Origin: Haloglycomyces albus DSM 45210
GTDB taxonomy: Bacteria; Actinomycetota; Actinomycetes; Mycobacteriales; Micromonosporaceae
DNA: 64,000 nucleotides
NCBI RefSeq assembly: GCF_000527155.1
Contig: NZ_AZUQ01000001.1
Location: 62,001 to 126,000, forward strand
Direction of reading: 5' to 3'
This document shows positions 16,171-25,392 of the stretch, piece after piece. Within the stretch, counting starts at the first letter, position 1. Every line of letters begins with the position of its first letter. Made by a program: the position numbers and the translations under genes. A model generated the notes under the pieces. That model was not told the DNA's origin. It ran no database searches and saw nothing but the letters and a program-made list of their open reading frames with translations.

Positions 16171-17576
16171 GGCTCTTCGGAGTTTAGCGGGGTGTGGTTG
16201 GTGGAAAAGAACGAAGGTGCCTCATTGTTGATGTGTGAAAAAACGACAAAAAAGCACCTTCGTTACGTCTGATTCTAGCAAGATCGTCCAGGCGCTTGTA
16301 GGGTTCAAGGATGTTCGTGTTGTACAGTACGAACGTCATGGCCCGCACGTCGACTTGGTTATCGAGCAGGTGGTGGATCATCCGTTGTGTTCCGACTGTG
16401 GCGGTCGGGCACGAGTTAAGGAACGTCCCCTAGCGCGCTATATCGATCTTCCGGTGTACGGGCAAGCGATGCGGTTGGTGTGGCGTAAACATCGGATGTG
16501 GTGTCCCAGCACGGCATGCCCTAGACGTTCCTGGGTGCTTACGGATCCGCGTATCGCTGGGGCCTCGAGTCGTGTGACGACCCGAGCCGCGAAATGGGCC
16601 ACCGTCCAGGTGGGGAAGGGCCGTACCGTCAGTGAGGTCGCCACCGAGCTCGGCTGCGACTGGCACACGATCAACGATGCCGTCACCACCTACGGTGGAG
16701 CACTACTCGACGCCGACCGCAAACGGTTGAACAAGACCACTGCGATTGGTTTGGATGAAACCAGTTTCATGCGCCTGACCAATCGACACACCAGCTACGT
16801 CACGACCGTCTGCGATGTCGACCACCACCAGATCATTGACCTGCTTCCCAGTCGTGATTTCGTTGATGTGGCAGCGTATATCAATGAGCGATCGGTCGCA
16901 TGGAAGCGGCGCCTCCGCTATGGCGCGTTGGATATGTCGGCCGCCTACGCTGCTGTGTATAACGTGATGCTTCCCAACGTTGTCCAAGTGGTCGATGCGT
17001 TCCACGTGGTGGCGTTGACCAACCGGGCGTTGGACGCGGTACGCCGTCGGGTACAACACGAACAGACAGGTCATCGTGGACGCAAACATGACCCGCTCTA
17101 CCGGGCCCGACGGGTACTGTTGGTGGGCGAAGAACGCCTGACCGACACAGCCGCCCAGCGACTGTCGTCGCTTCTGGCACTGGGCGACCCTCATGCTGAG
17201 GTAGCAATTGCCTACCGGGTCAAAGAGCGAATACGTGATTTCTACCGGGAGGCAAACCCTGACACGGCACGGGTGATGATGACCGATCTAGTGGCCCACT
17301 GCCGTCACCACGCGATGCCGCCCGAACTACAGAGACTGGGCCGGACCCTCCAGCGTTGGCGCGACAAGATCTGCAACTACCATCACGCTCGGGTTAGTAA
17401 CGGCCCTACCGAGGCTTTGAACAACCTGATTAAACGCATCAAACGGATCGGGTTTGGATTCACCAACTTCCACAACTACCGCATCCGGGCCCTGCTGTAT
17501 GCCGGCAAACCCAACTGGCGAGTCCTCGGCTCCATCACCATTAAATAAACCGCACCCCGCTAAACTCCGAAGAGCC
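16171..17576 (+). mobile_element. Complete ISL3-family insertion sequence (1406 bp)
   Basis: It is bounded by inverted repeats that begin GGCTCTTCGGAGTTTAGCGG. The ends (16171-16199 and 17548-17576) match over 24 bases and then continue with one mismatch. It contains one intact transposase gene and is flanked by 8-bp direct repeats CATAAATG. Perfect ends, an intact gene and identical duplications point to a recent insertion. It landed in an already decayed integrase gene. Confidence 0.95.
16235..17548 (+). CDS. ISL3-family transposase
   Basis: 437 residues, intact. The N-terminal zinc-binding region has CSDCGGRA and CPSTACPRRSW at about residues 52-90. It is followed by a helix-turn-helix (GRTVSEVATELGCDWHTIND) and the DDE catalytic core: AIGLDETSF, GALDMSAAYAAV and VVDAFHVVALTNRALD. 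The C-terminal signature SNGPTEALNNLIKRIKRIGF carries the catalytic glutamate. The stop codon lies within the right inverted repeat, as is common in this family. Confidence 0.96.
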   Translation: MKKRQKSTFVTSDSSKIVQALVGFKDVRVVQYERHGPHVDLVIEQVVDHPLCSDCGGRARVKERPLARYIDLPVYGQAMRLVWRKHRMWCPSTACPRRSWVLTDPRIAGASSRVTTRAAKWATVQVGKGRTVSEVATELGCDWHTINDAVTTYGGALLDADRKRLNKTTAIGLDETSFMRLTNRHTSYVTTVCDVDHHQIIDLLPSRDFVDVAAYINERSVAWKRRLRYGALDMSAAYAAVYNVMLPNVVQVVDAFHVVALTNRALDAVRRRVQHEQTGHRGRKHDPLYRARRVLLVGEERLTDTAAQRLSSLLALGDPHAEVAIAYRVKERIRDFYREANPDTARVMMTDLVAHCRHHAMPPELQRLGRTLQRWRDKICNYHHARVSNGPTEALNNLIKRIKRIGFGFTNFHNYRIRALLYAGKPNWRVLGSITIK

Positions 17577-17584
17577 CATAAATG
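17577..17584. repeat. Target-site duplication, right copy (CATAAATG)
   Basis: Matches 16163-16170 exactly. Confidence 0.92.
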
Positions 17585-17765
17585 TCCAGTGTCATCGTCG
17601 CTGTCGAGTGACCAAACATCGTTTGGACCACTTTCACGTCGGCATTCGAAGAGATCGCCAATGATGCGGCCGTATAACGTACCGTTCAAGATACACGCCA
17701 CTACGGTCCCAGCTTTTGCTACAACTTGATTCAGATCGCTGAACCCGACCACCCACCGGATACTT

Positions 17766-17793
17766 CAAGACCTCCACGTGCGTGGAAAGCAGA
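17766..17793 (-). repeat. Isolated CRISPR-like repeat, inverted copy
   Basis: On the minus strand it reads GCTTTCCACGCACGTGGAGG and continues TCTTG. It matches 19 of 21 positions of the copy at 18481 (identical over CCACGCACGTGGAGGT) in the opposite orientation, and it flanks the Cas3 remnant on the other side. The form resembles 29-nt type I-E repeats of actinobacteria. A lone hairpin is the alternative. Confidence 0.4.
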
Positions 17794-17962
17794 TTCCCTG
17801 AACTGCGATTTTATAAGCCCCATTGTACGTTTTGGCATTGAACCAATCTCATAAGCACCGCTCCGTAGATCTACTGATGCTCAATAGCATACTACTCGCA
17901 TGTCAGTCCAATCTGCAATAGTAGATGGTAATTCACATGCAAACCCTTTGGGGGAAATCTAA

Positions 17963-18472
17963 ATGGGCTCATCGCCGATCGACTTGGACGTCTGGGGAAA
18001 GTCCCGTGGCTCCGCCGTCGAGATAGGCCGCGTTGAGACGTATCCGCTTGCGTGCCACCTACAAGATACAGCGGCCTTCACAGGTCAAATTTGGGACGGC
18101 TACTTGTCGCACCGAATCCGACATTGGTTGTCCGAACAATTGAAACAGTCGGAAGATGATTGCAGACGTTTCCTGATGCTATTGGCAGGTCTGCACGACA
18201 TTTGAAAATCATGCCCCGGATTCCATCATCGCGAGGGCGACGGATTGTCCGCACCGCCTGGCTACCCCATCGATGGCAAGGAGTCTAATCACGGATATTC
18301 CGGACAAATATGGCTCGGTGGAGCACTACGCATGAAGTTCGATTGGCCCAGTGAATTCGCAAAAGCTACCGCTAAGATCATCAGCGGACTCCATGGGAAC
18401 TATTATTACGTCACGCCGGAACACTACAGTAAAGACTACATTAATAAAGCTGGCATCTGTGGGAAGAAGTGA
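17963..18472 (+). pseudogene. cas3: Cas3 HD-domain remnant (type I CRISPR-Cas), nonsense-interrupted
   Basis: The first 80 codons encode DLDVWGKSRG, then ACHLQDTAAF, then WDGYLSHRIRHWL, ending MLLAGLHDI: the N-terminal HD nuclease of Cas3. The next codon is TGA where the HD-I-G-K motif should have GGA. The same frame continues KSCPGFH, then WLGGALRMKFDWPSEFAKAT and AKIISGLHGNYY, matching the downstream part of the HD domain, and stops at 18472 after 170 codons. The helicase part, about 700 residues, is missing. A good Shine-Dalgarno (GGGGGA) remains before the start. This is a dead fragment of a lost CRISPR-Cas locus, with CRISPR-like repeats on either side. Confidence 0.82.
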
Positions 18473-18478
18473 GGGCGC

Positions 18479-18506
18479 CAGCGCTCCCCACGCACGTGGA
18501 GGTTTA
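18479..18506 (+). CRISPR. Isolated CRISPR-like repeat after the Cas3 remnant
   Basis: GCGCTCCCCACGCACGTGG followed by AGGTTTAC, starting about 7 bases after the Cas3-fragment stop. It has the semi-palindromic core and CTCCCC...GGAGG ends of type I-E repeats. There is no array: no second repeat at a 61-bp period. A relic repeat is the best reading; a simple hairpin terminator is the alternative. Confidence 0.45.
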
Positions 18507-18520
18507 CTGCTATGTGTTGG

Positions 18521-19390
18521 CTAATTATCCCGATAGTCGTCGTAGAATCCGCGGCCACTTTTCACACCCAACCTACCTTCGTCGACATAGCGGCGAAGGA
18601 GCTTTCGCGGCCCTTCCGGCAGCCCAGGACGTTCCTTGGCGTAGTGGTTCTCGATATCCAGCACGACGTCGAGTCCAACTTGGTCCATCAATCTAAACGG
18701 GCCGGGTCCAGTGCCGAGAGCCAGTTCCCAGATGCGGTCAACATCTTGTGGTGTCGAAACTCCCTCCGCAACAACCGACAAGCATTCGCGTTTGATCGCC
18801 GCCCAGATCCGGTTGAAGATGAATCCGGTGCTCTGCTTGTAAGCTTCGAAGGGATAGAGGCCATATCCGGGCAAGGTATCGAGGAGTAGGTCGAGTACAC
18901 GCTGGTCGGTCTGACCATCCGACATCAATTCCACCACCCGAACCGCCGGTGGCATGTAGAAGTGCATGTTGACGACCCGTTCGGGAGTGGCAACGTTGTC
19001 GATCATGCTGCTGGTCGGATACGACGATGAATTGCTCGCCAAGATAGTGTCGTTTTCGGACAGTTCATCGAGCTGCCCGAACACTTTCTTCTTCAGGTCC
19101 AGATGCTCTGGTACGGCCTCTACCGCCAGCCAGCTCCCCTTCAGGGCCTCGGCCAGGTCGTCTCCGGTTTCAAGGCTTCCCGCCACACCTCCGTCGACAA
19201 GAGCCACGGTGTCAGCACTGTTCTCCGCGACAAAGTCCACTGCATGCTGACGCGCCTCTTCAGAGGGATCGTATAGGCGTACCTTTCCGCCTTGGGTCGT
19301 GAACATCAACGCGATCCGGCTGCCCAAGGTGCCGCCGCCTACGACCGTCACCGGCCTCGACTGAATGTTCTGGGGCAAGGTTATTCCCAT
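18521..19390 (-). CDS. 3-hydroxyacyl-CoA dehydrogenase family protein
   Basis: 289-residue NAD-dependent dehydrogenase. The Rossmann motif VTVVGGGTLGSRIALMF is near residue 15, LASNSSSYPTSSM near 118 and VVNMHFYMPPAVRVVEL near 140. The C-terminal dimerisation domain contains QSTGFIFNRIWAAIKREC and ends VDEGRLGVKSGRGFYDDY. The family oxidises 3-hydroxyacyl-CoA or related 3-hydroxy acids; the usual catalytic histidine region (HFYMP here versus HFFNP) is conserved in position. It lies between the Cas3 remnant and the giant helicase and is divergent from the latter. Its substrate is not predictable. Confidence 0.88.
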   Translation of the reverse strand: MGITLPQNIQSRPVTVVGGGTLGSRIALMFTTQGGKVRLYDPSEEARQHAVDFVAENSADTVALVDGGVAGSLETGDDLAEALKGSWLAVEAVPEHLDLKKKVFGQLDELSENDTILASNSSSYPTSSMIDNVATPERVVNMHFYMPPAVRVVELMSDGQTDQRVLDLLLDTLPGYGLYPFEAYKQSTGFIFNRIWAAIKRECLSVVAEGVSTPQDVDRIWELALGTGPGPFRLMDQVGLDVVLDIENHYAKERPGLPEGPRKLLRRYVDEGRLGVKSGRGFYDDYRDN

Positions 19391-19745
19391 TATCGTCTCC
19401 TAAAGGCCTCACACGCCCGAAGCGATATACAACATATCAAGTATGTATCGTACCTTAAACCAGACTTGCATTTTGGGTGACGATAATTCGGATCTTGTGT
19501 CGGTGACACCATCAGAGCAATCGGTACACGTGTTCCAATAAATCCGCTCGCTCGGATTTCCCCAGGGGGTTTCCCAGGACAACGGTTCGTCTTACGTTCG
19601 GATAGCACTGTTGTTACGAAGAAATAAGCAAGTATGGTTATCCTGGACTGTCCCGATCGGATTACACCTCACCGAAATTATCCGTGACTTCAAGTGGACG
19701 ACCCTAGAAACACTCCATAACCCTCTTGCTGAACCTAGGAAGTAC
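19391..19745. other. Divergent promoter region of dehydrogenase and helicase genes
   Basis: No independent gene. The helicase frame is open from 19611, but the ATG at 19746 with AGGAAG upstream is the better start. Near the dehydrogenase start there are short AT-rich inverted repeats (GATAT-ACAAC-ATATC at about 19423), possibly an operator. Confidence 0.4.
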
Positions 19746-22700
19746 ATGCAAGCGAATACAGACCAAAGCTCGGACCCTGCCCTCCGCCGGATCGCGGCCC
19801 AGAAATTGGACCATCTGCGCCGTGACCTACTTGACCTCACTCGCAACAATGCACTTGTCAATTGCAAAATCACTTCTGATCAGTACCTCCGCGTCATCGA
19901 CGAACAACCTCGTTTCATATTCGAACGACTGGTCAATGACAAACCGATGACATTCCAATCATTGCCGGAACCGCCCTCCACACCCCAGGACGAACAGACT
20001 GCTGAATTCCGCTCCGCCGTAGAGGCGGCCAAGAAATCCGACCGTCAGTACCAACAGGACGTGCAGGCATGGTATCCGTCCTCACGTAAAACACCTCCAT
20101 TGCGTCGCCTCCAGGATCGCGTGCGCAAACAGCTCGGTATGGCAGAACGTCTGGGCCCGAACACCAAGGACGCCAATCGGCTTAAGGAGTGGGCGCGAGA
20201 CAATCGGATTCAACCCGACTTCGAGCTTCCAGCGCCAAACGATCAAACCGATCAACCGCACCATATCGACAACGAGATCCAGACCCTGGCCATGCCGGCC
20301 AATATGCTCAAGCTCCTACGAAAGATTCAGTCGAATGACAGGTCGCAGCGTCAAGAGATAGGCGTCAACAGCCTGTATTGTGCATTCGGGTTCCTAGAAT
20401 GGACCGACCCGGACAAGCAGGAAACCTCGCTGTCGCCACTCCTCCTGCTTCCCGTTGAATTGACTCGTAAGAACCGAGTAAGCGGACCGAAATATACCGT
20501 GACGGCCGAGTCGGACGAAGCGGAACCGAACTTGGTTTTGCAGGAAAAATTGCAGCGTGAGTTTGGTATCCAACTACCGCCGAACTACGGTGACGACATT
20601 GAACAATACTTCACTGACGTATCGCGTGCCTTGCCACGACGTATCAACCCTCGCATCAGACGATATGTCACTCTTGGAATCTTCCGTTCCAGTCCAATGG
20701 CACTCTATAAGGACCTCGATCCCGAAAACTGGAAGTTGACTTCGGGCCCGGGCTTTGACCTATTGGTGACCTCGAACGATTCGTTGTACGGGAACAATGT
20801 GGCGACAGCCGGCTCGATGGATGCGGTGGAACGGAACGAGCCCAGTCTGGTAGCAGACGCCGACTCCTCTCAGATCACCGCCGTCAACGACATTCTCGAC
20901 CACAAAAGCTTTGCGATCGAGGGGCCACCGGGTTCGGGGAAGTCGCAAACCATTGTCAACGCGATTGCGGCCGCACTCCAGCGGGGGAAGAAAGTCCTGT
21001 TTGTGGCACAGAAGGGCGCTGCGCTGGATGTGGTCAAGACACGTTTGCAGGAACGCGGACTCGGTAATACCGTTCTGGCTTTGCAGGCCACACAGCAGGA
21101 ACGCCAGGCGTTTCGCGATCAGTTGAATCAACGAATAGACCAGGGCAGGGACACATTGTCCCGTCCATCCGGCAAGGCTCGGTCTCAGTATCGGGAACGC
21201 CGTCACAAAATACGTAGTCGTTCCGAGGCACTGCTCGAAAAGGTCGAATCCACGGATATGTCCGTGCAGGAGATTCTGGCACTGTCGATTAAATACTCAG
21301 CCGATTTCGCCGTCGCCGCGGATGACCTTCCCGAACCGGCTTTCGACCGTGAATGCGACTCTGGTCAAATATTCGAAATACACGAACTGGCCGACTCATT
21401 GGATCAGGTAATGCTATCCCTCGATCATAAATCGGCATGGGCGGCCGTCAAATCTCCCCCGCTGGATCGATTTGCGGTTGACGACCTGATTCGCCAGGCG
21501 GACCAGATGAGGGAGGCCTATTCTCACTGTGCTGATTCCCAAGTCGAACTGATCGGCTTGGGAATCGATTCCCGGATATCCGGTGGGAAGGCCGTGTGGA
21601 GCATTCCCGACGAACTTCGTGCCGTCAAAACGGCCGCATCGTATGCCGATATCACGCTCGTCACCTACGTCATTTCAGCGGCATTGACTGAGGAATTCTC
21701 CGAGTTTGTCGCGGAAGTCCGTTGTACCACTCGCGAACTCCGGTCTGTGAAGAAATCGATCACCACCACACCTTCGTCGGCTCTGTGCGAGAGCCTACAG
21801 AAAGGCGCCGATGACGCGTCTAAACTGGAACTGGAGAACTTCAGTATCGACGCAGTTCGGTGCCTGCGGAGACGACATACCGCAGAAAAACACTCCGCCG
21901 ACGCTGCCGCCGAACCGATATCCATTCTTCTCGGCGATGAACCGTGGTTGAGCGAAATCAATTTCCCAACTCTGCGGGACGCAACCGAACTGCTACAAGG
22001 CGCCGATGCCCGCTCGATTCTACGGCTGCGAAACGAGGAAAATACCGCTGAAGGTGGCGAATCCGCGCTTCGAAAAGCGATGGATAGGATACGAAAGCTG
22101 CGCGAACGACGAGTGCAGCTTTCCACGGTATTCATGCTCCGGGACGACCTCGATACGGCCGGTATAGCCGAAGCCTCACAGATTCTCTACGGGACCGGCG
22201 CCTTCGGTAAGCTCCTTGGTTCATACCGACGAGCCAAGAAGCAATTCCGCCACCTCGCAGTCGAGGATGCTCGATTCGAGGCGAATGAGGCCGCGAAACA
22301 AATGGAGGAATTGGCTTCCTGGCAAAAAGACGTCACCGATCTGGAAAACAACGAGACCCTACGCAGCCTGTTCGGCATCCATTTCGATGGAATCGACACC
22401 CCACTGGACGACTTCGAACAGTTGGCTGATTTTATCGCCGACGTATCCCACAAGTTGGGTAACCTTCAGTCCCGGCGACTACGACGGTTCCTCCTCAATG
22501 GAGACATCGACCAGGTCATGACGGTGGTCGAATTCCCGGAACTGCCGAACATAGCCGTGGCGGAACTCGACGAACATCGGACCTACTTGGACGACCGGCT
22601 CAGTCTCTGGGAAGCTTCTATCGATGATATCGAATTCGCAAGTAGCGTTCTGCAGCACCCGGAACAATTCGGAGCGGAGGCACTGGCAAACCTGGCCACC

Positions 22701-25139
22701 GAGATGACGAACGCCCTGAAACGCCGCGATCAATGCGAAAACCACCGTCTGAACGAGAAGATCGATTCCCTACGTTTCGAATCGGACGCCTTCAAAGGTG
22801 AACTCGATCTCCTGGACCGAATCGAACGATGCAGCGTGCCTTCGATCGTGGTGTCTCGCCTGGTCGGCGAAAAGAAATTGGGCCAAACCCTATCGCTGTT
22901 CGATCAGCTCCGCTCGCATCGCGACATCGCCGAGAGAATCCTGGACGAGCTGCGCGAAAATGTTTCCCTCCGAGCTGCGACGTCTAAAGATTTTGCCACC
23001 ATGACTGACCTGGCAGACCAATTGGCCCATGACCGTCAGGGGCTTATTGACCATTCACGTGCCCATTCGACTCTGGAGCAGGTGCGAGAAGCAGGTTTCG
23101 GACCAATCACCGATTGGTTGAACGAACAACGTGATACGCATCCACGGCCGGGAAATTTGATTCTCGCCCACCTGTACTTGAGTTTGGCACGACGAGTGCG
23201 GAACCAAATGCCACGACAGCTTGCCGCCATGAGCACCGACGAGTTGGAACGCCAGCGTCAGAAGCTCGTCACAGCGAACCAGCGAGCCCTGGACGAATCA
23301 GCAGACGATCTTTTCGCCAAACTAGTGCGTGAAGCTAAACCACCGCAAGGGATCGGGCGGGGCAGGAAACGCGATTATACGGAAATGGCGTTGGTCAACC
23401 ACACTCGTAAATTGAAGAAGAATACCACCCCGATTCGGGAACTGACCCGCCGCGCGTCCCAGGCTTTGGTGGAGCTACAGCCTTGCTGGATGATGTCACC
23501 GCTGGCAGTGGCCACATATCTGCAGGGGGACTCCACGTTCGATCTCTGTATCATCGACGAAGCCAGCCAAATGCCGCCCGAGTCCGCCATGGGAGCGATT
23601 CTCAGATCCAATCAGGTCGTTGTCGTCGGTGACAGTAACCAGTTGCCACCCACAAAATTCGGGCAGTCGATTTCGGCAGAGGACGAGGATGAGGAGAGCG
23701 ACCAGGCGGAATCCATTCTGGAATTGGCCACGAAAACCTTCCAGCATTCCCGTCGACTGAAATGGCACTATCGTTCGCGCGATTCGAGCCTGATCTCCTT
23801 CTCTAACCGCTACGTCTACGACAGCGATCTGGTGGTATTCCCCTCGCCCATGGAAATGGCCGGCGATAAGGGCGTCTCATTGCGCACTGTGGACGGAATT
23901 TATAACAAAAGCGTCAATGCCCGCGAAGCGGAGGCGGTGGTTGAAGCGGCCGTTGACTTCATGCGGCGCAATCCGGAGCGTTCCCTTGGAATCGTGACGC
24001 TGAATGCGAAACAATGTGAGGTGATCCACGAAAGGCTCGAGGAGGAAATCAACAATGACCGGACGTTGAGCAAACTGGTGCAACAGAAGGAACAGGACGA
24101 CGGTGGGATTGACTCCCTGTTTGTGAAGAACCTGGAAAACGTACAGGGTGACGAGCGGGACGCGATCTTCATTTCCACCGTATACGGTCCCTCCGAACAG
24201 GGCAGACGAGTGTCCCAACAGTTCGGTCCGCACATCAATGGCCGAGCCGGTTACCGTCGACTTAACGTGCTTCTCACCCGTGCGCGCGAAAAAATCGTCA
24301 CGTTCACCTCCATGTCTCCCGCGGACATTGTTGCCGACCCGACCAACAACCGCGGCCGCTATCTCCTCAAACAGTGGCTCGCCTACAGCGCGGAACAGGC
24401 GTCCAGAAGTTCAGAAAGGATCGAATCCGCTCCTCGGTCACCAATGGTCGAACACGTCGCTCAGCTCTTGCGCGACCGGGGATGGGACGTCGACGTCAAC
24501 GTAGGATCCGACCAATACGGTATCGATATCGGAGTCCGTCACCGTGTTCGCCTGGGCTATTTCTGCGGAATCGATGTCGATGATTATGACTTCCACGCTT
24601 CGCCTTCAATACGGGACCGCGATATCCTGCGTCGTCGCGTTCTGGAGGGCCTGGGATGGAAGCTGTACCAGGTGTGGTCGACGAACTGGTTCACCGACGA
24701 GGATACCGAATTGACCTCGCTGCTGAACTGGGTTGACAAGCAGTATGCCGAGGCCGACGACGAGCGGTTCGACGAACCCGACGTCGTCGATTACGACTCC
24801 GACGTAGCCGAAGGCTCGGACGACGGTGATGCGACGGTGGACCCAACCGATTCGTCGGAAGATCAGGACGACTCAGAGGACTTGGCGCAACGATCCGACT
24901 CTCCCTCGATCGCCCGGCCACGTGTTGGCGACAGCGTCATCCTGCGTGGAGTCGAAGATTCGGAACTCGTGTACTACCGGCGATTGGTCGATAGCCACAA
25001 TCCCGATAACCACCTGCAGTTTTCGGTACATTGGGATCCGGGGGCCACGATTGTGACCATGCGGGTCGGTGAAGAACGCCGGGTGCGCATCGACGGATCC
25101 AAGGTCCTCGTCGAGCTCCGGCGTATTCAACCGCATTAG
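19746..25139 (+). CDS. Giant DUF4011 / superfamily-1 helicase / endonuclease protein, candidate phage-defence factor
   Basis: 1797 residues from the ATG at 19746 (Shine-Dalgarno AGGA five bases upstream; the frame is open from 19611). Order: DUF4011-like N-terminus (RRDLLDLTRNNALVN, later SPLLLLPVEL); Walker A GPPGSGKSQTIVNAI near 392; a long charged helical region; Walker B DLCIIDEASQMPPESA near 1267 with VVVGDSNQLPPTKFG; late motifs VQGDERDAIFIS and RRLNVLLTRAREK near 1467-1505; an endonuclease fold of MTES_1575/Vsr type at about 1565-1660 (QYGIDIGV, ending LEGLGWKLYQVWSTNWF). An acidic linker and a small beta domain (PRVGDSVILRG to the end) follow. DUF4011-helicase-Vsr proteins were reported as antiphage (Hhe). 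The location in a decayed island supports defence. Confidence 0.85.
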   Translation: MQANTDQSSDPALRRIAAQKLDHLRRDLLDLTRNNALVNCKITSDQYLRVIDEQPRFIFERLVNDKPMTFQSLPEPPSTPQDEQTAEFRSAVEAAKKSDRQYQQDVQAWYPSSRKTPPLRRLQDRVRKQLGMAERLGPNTKDANRLKEWARDNRIQPDFELPAPNDQTDQPHHIDNEIQTLAMPANMLKLLRKIQSNDRSQRQEIGVNSLYCAFGFLEWTDPDKQETSLSPLLLLPVELTRKNRVSGPKYTVTAESDEAEPNLVLQEKLQREFGIQLPPNYGDDIEQYFTDVSRALPRRINPRIRRYVTLGIFRSSPMALYKDLDPENWKLTSGPGFDLLVTSNDSLYGNNVATAGSMDAVERNEPSLVADADSSQITAVNDILDHKSFAIEGPPGSGKSQTIVNAIAAALQRGKKVLFVAQKGAALDVVKTRLQERGLGNTVLALQATQQERQAFRDQLNQRIDQGRDTLSRPSGKARSQYRERRHKIRSRSEALLEKVESTDMSVQEILALSIKYSADFAVAADDLPEPAFDRECDSGQIFEIHELADSLDQVMLSLDHKSAWAAVKSPPLDRFAVDDLIRQADQMREAYSHCADSQVELIGLGIDSRISGGKAVWSIPDELRAVKTAASYADITLVTYVISAALTEEFSEFVAEVRCTTRELRSVKKSITTTPSSALCESLQKGADDASKLELENFSIDAVRCLRRRHTAEKHSADAAAEPISILLGDEPWLSEINFPTLRDATELLQGADARSILRLRNEENTAEGGESALRKAMDRIRKLRERRVQLSTVFMLRDDLDTAGIAEASQILYGTGAFGKLLGSYRRAKKQFRHLAVEDARFEANEAAKQMEELASWQKDVTDLENNETLRSLFGIHFDGIDTPLDDFEQLADFIADVSHKLGNLQSRRLRRFLLNGDIDQVMTVVEFPELPNIAVAELDEHRTYLDDRLSLWEASIDDIEFASSVLQHPEQFGAEALANLATEMTNALKRRDQCENHRLNEKIDSLRFESDAFKGELDLLDRIERCSVPSIVVSRLVGEKKLGQTLSLFDQLRSHRDIAERILDELRENVSLRAATSKDFATMTDLADQLAHDRQGLIDHSRAHSTLEQVREAGFGPITDWLNEQRDTHPRPGNLILAHLYLSLARRVRNQMPRQLAAMSTDELERQRQKLVTANQRALDESADDLFAKLVREAKPPQGIGRGRKRDYTEMALVNHTRKLKKNTTPIRELTRRASQALVELQPCWMMSPLAVATYLQGDSTFDLCIIDEASQMPPESAMGAILRSNQVVVVGDSNQLPPTKFGQSISAEDEDEESDQAESILELATKTFQHSRRLKWHYRSRDSSLISFSNRYVYDSDLVVFPSPMEMAGDKGVSLRTVDGIYNKSVNAREAEAVVEAAVDFMRRNPERSLGIVTLNAKQCEVIHERLEEEINNDRTLSKLVQQKEQDDGGIDSLFVKNLENVQGDERDAIFISTVYGPSEQGRRVSQQFGPHINGRAGYRRLNVLLTRAREKIVTFTSMSPADIVADPTNNRGRYLLKQWLAYSAEQASRSSERIESAPRSPMVEHVAQLLRDRGWDVDVNVGSDQYGIDIGVRHRVRLGYFCGIDVDDYDFHASPSIRDRDILRRRVLEGLGWKLYQVWSTNWFTDEDTELTSLLNWVDKQYAEADDERFDEPDVVDYDSDVAEGSDDGDATVDPTDSSEDQDDSEDLAQRSDSPSIARPRVGDSVILRGVEDSELVYYRRLVDSHNPDNHLQFSVHWDPGATIVTMRVGEERRVRIDGSKVLVELRRIQPH

Positions 25140-25392
25140 CCGGGTTCCATCCGTCCTATCTGCGTTTGGCGAGTTGAAACACCGGTGCCGTTTGTGGCAA
25201 TCGACCGACTTCGGTGAGGAGAGCGCGTTGGGAAGCGATCTGCGGTGCGCGTGGAGCCGCATTTCCCGGTATACCTTGCCGAAGTCGCCATACGGCTCGA
25301 TTTCCTGAGATTGTCAGAGGTAGCGCTCATAATGAAGGCGGAATGGACACGCGAAAAACGCACCGTGTTCTCGGTGCGGAACGGGAGATTTC

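Larger units (their letters stand above)
16113..17685 (-). pseudogene. Tyrosine integrase C-terminal remnant, split by the insertion sequence
   Basis: If the IS and one copy of its 8-bp duplication are removed, the minus strand reads, from about 17682 to the stop at 16113, YTAASLAISSNADVKVVQ, then TMFGHSTATMTLDIYGPLFP, then DRLDEVAEVFS and a stop. This is the classical C-terminus of a phage-type tyrosine recombinase: GH with the catalytic histidine, then the TLDIY tyrosine nucleophile. The usual HDLRHT box is damaged (VRYT here) and stops block the frame just upstream, so the 5' part is gone. It lies next to tRNA-Asn, as integrases of tRNA-inserted elements do, and is non-functional. Confidence 0.85.

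Noticed and set aside
17327-17752. Minus-strand frame covering the right end of the IS and beyond
   Set aside because: It reads against the transposase and shows no family; only the short integrase remnant in another frame is recognisable there.
16002-25392. Search for a duplicated 3' end of tRNA-Asn as an attachment site
   Set aside because: I found no second copy of the tRNA 3' sequence (GTTCGAGTCCAACTCGGGGA) in this stretch, so island borders cannot be fixed.
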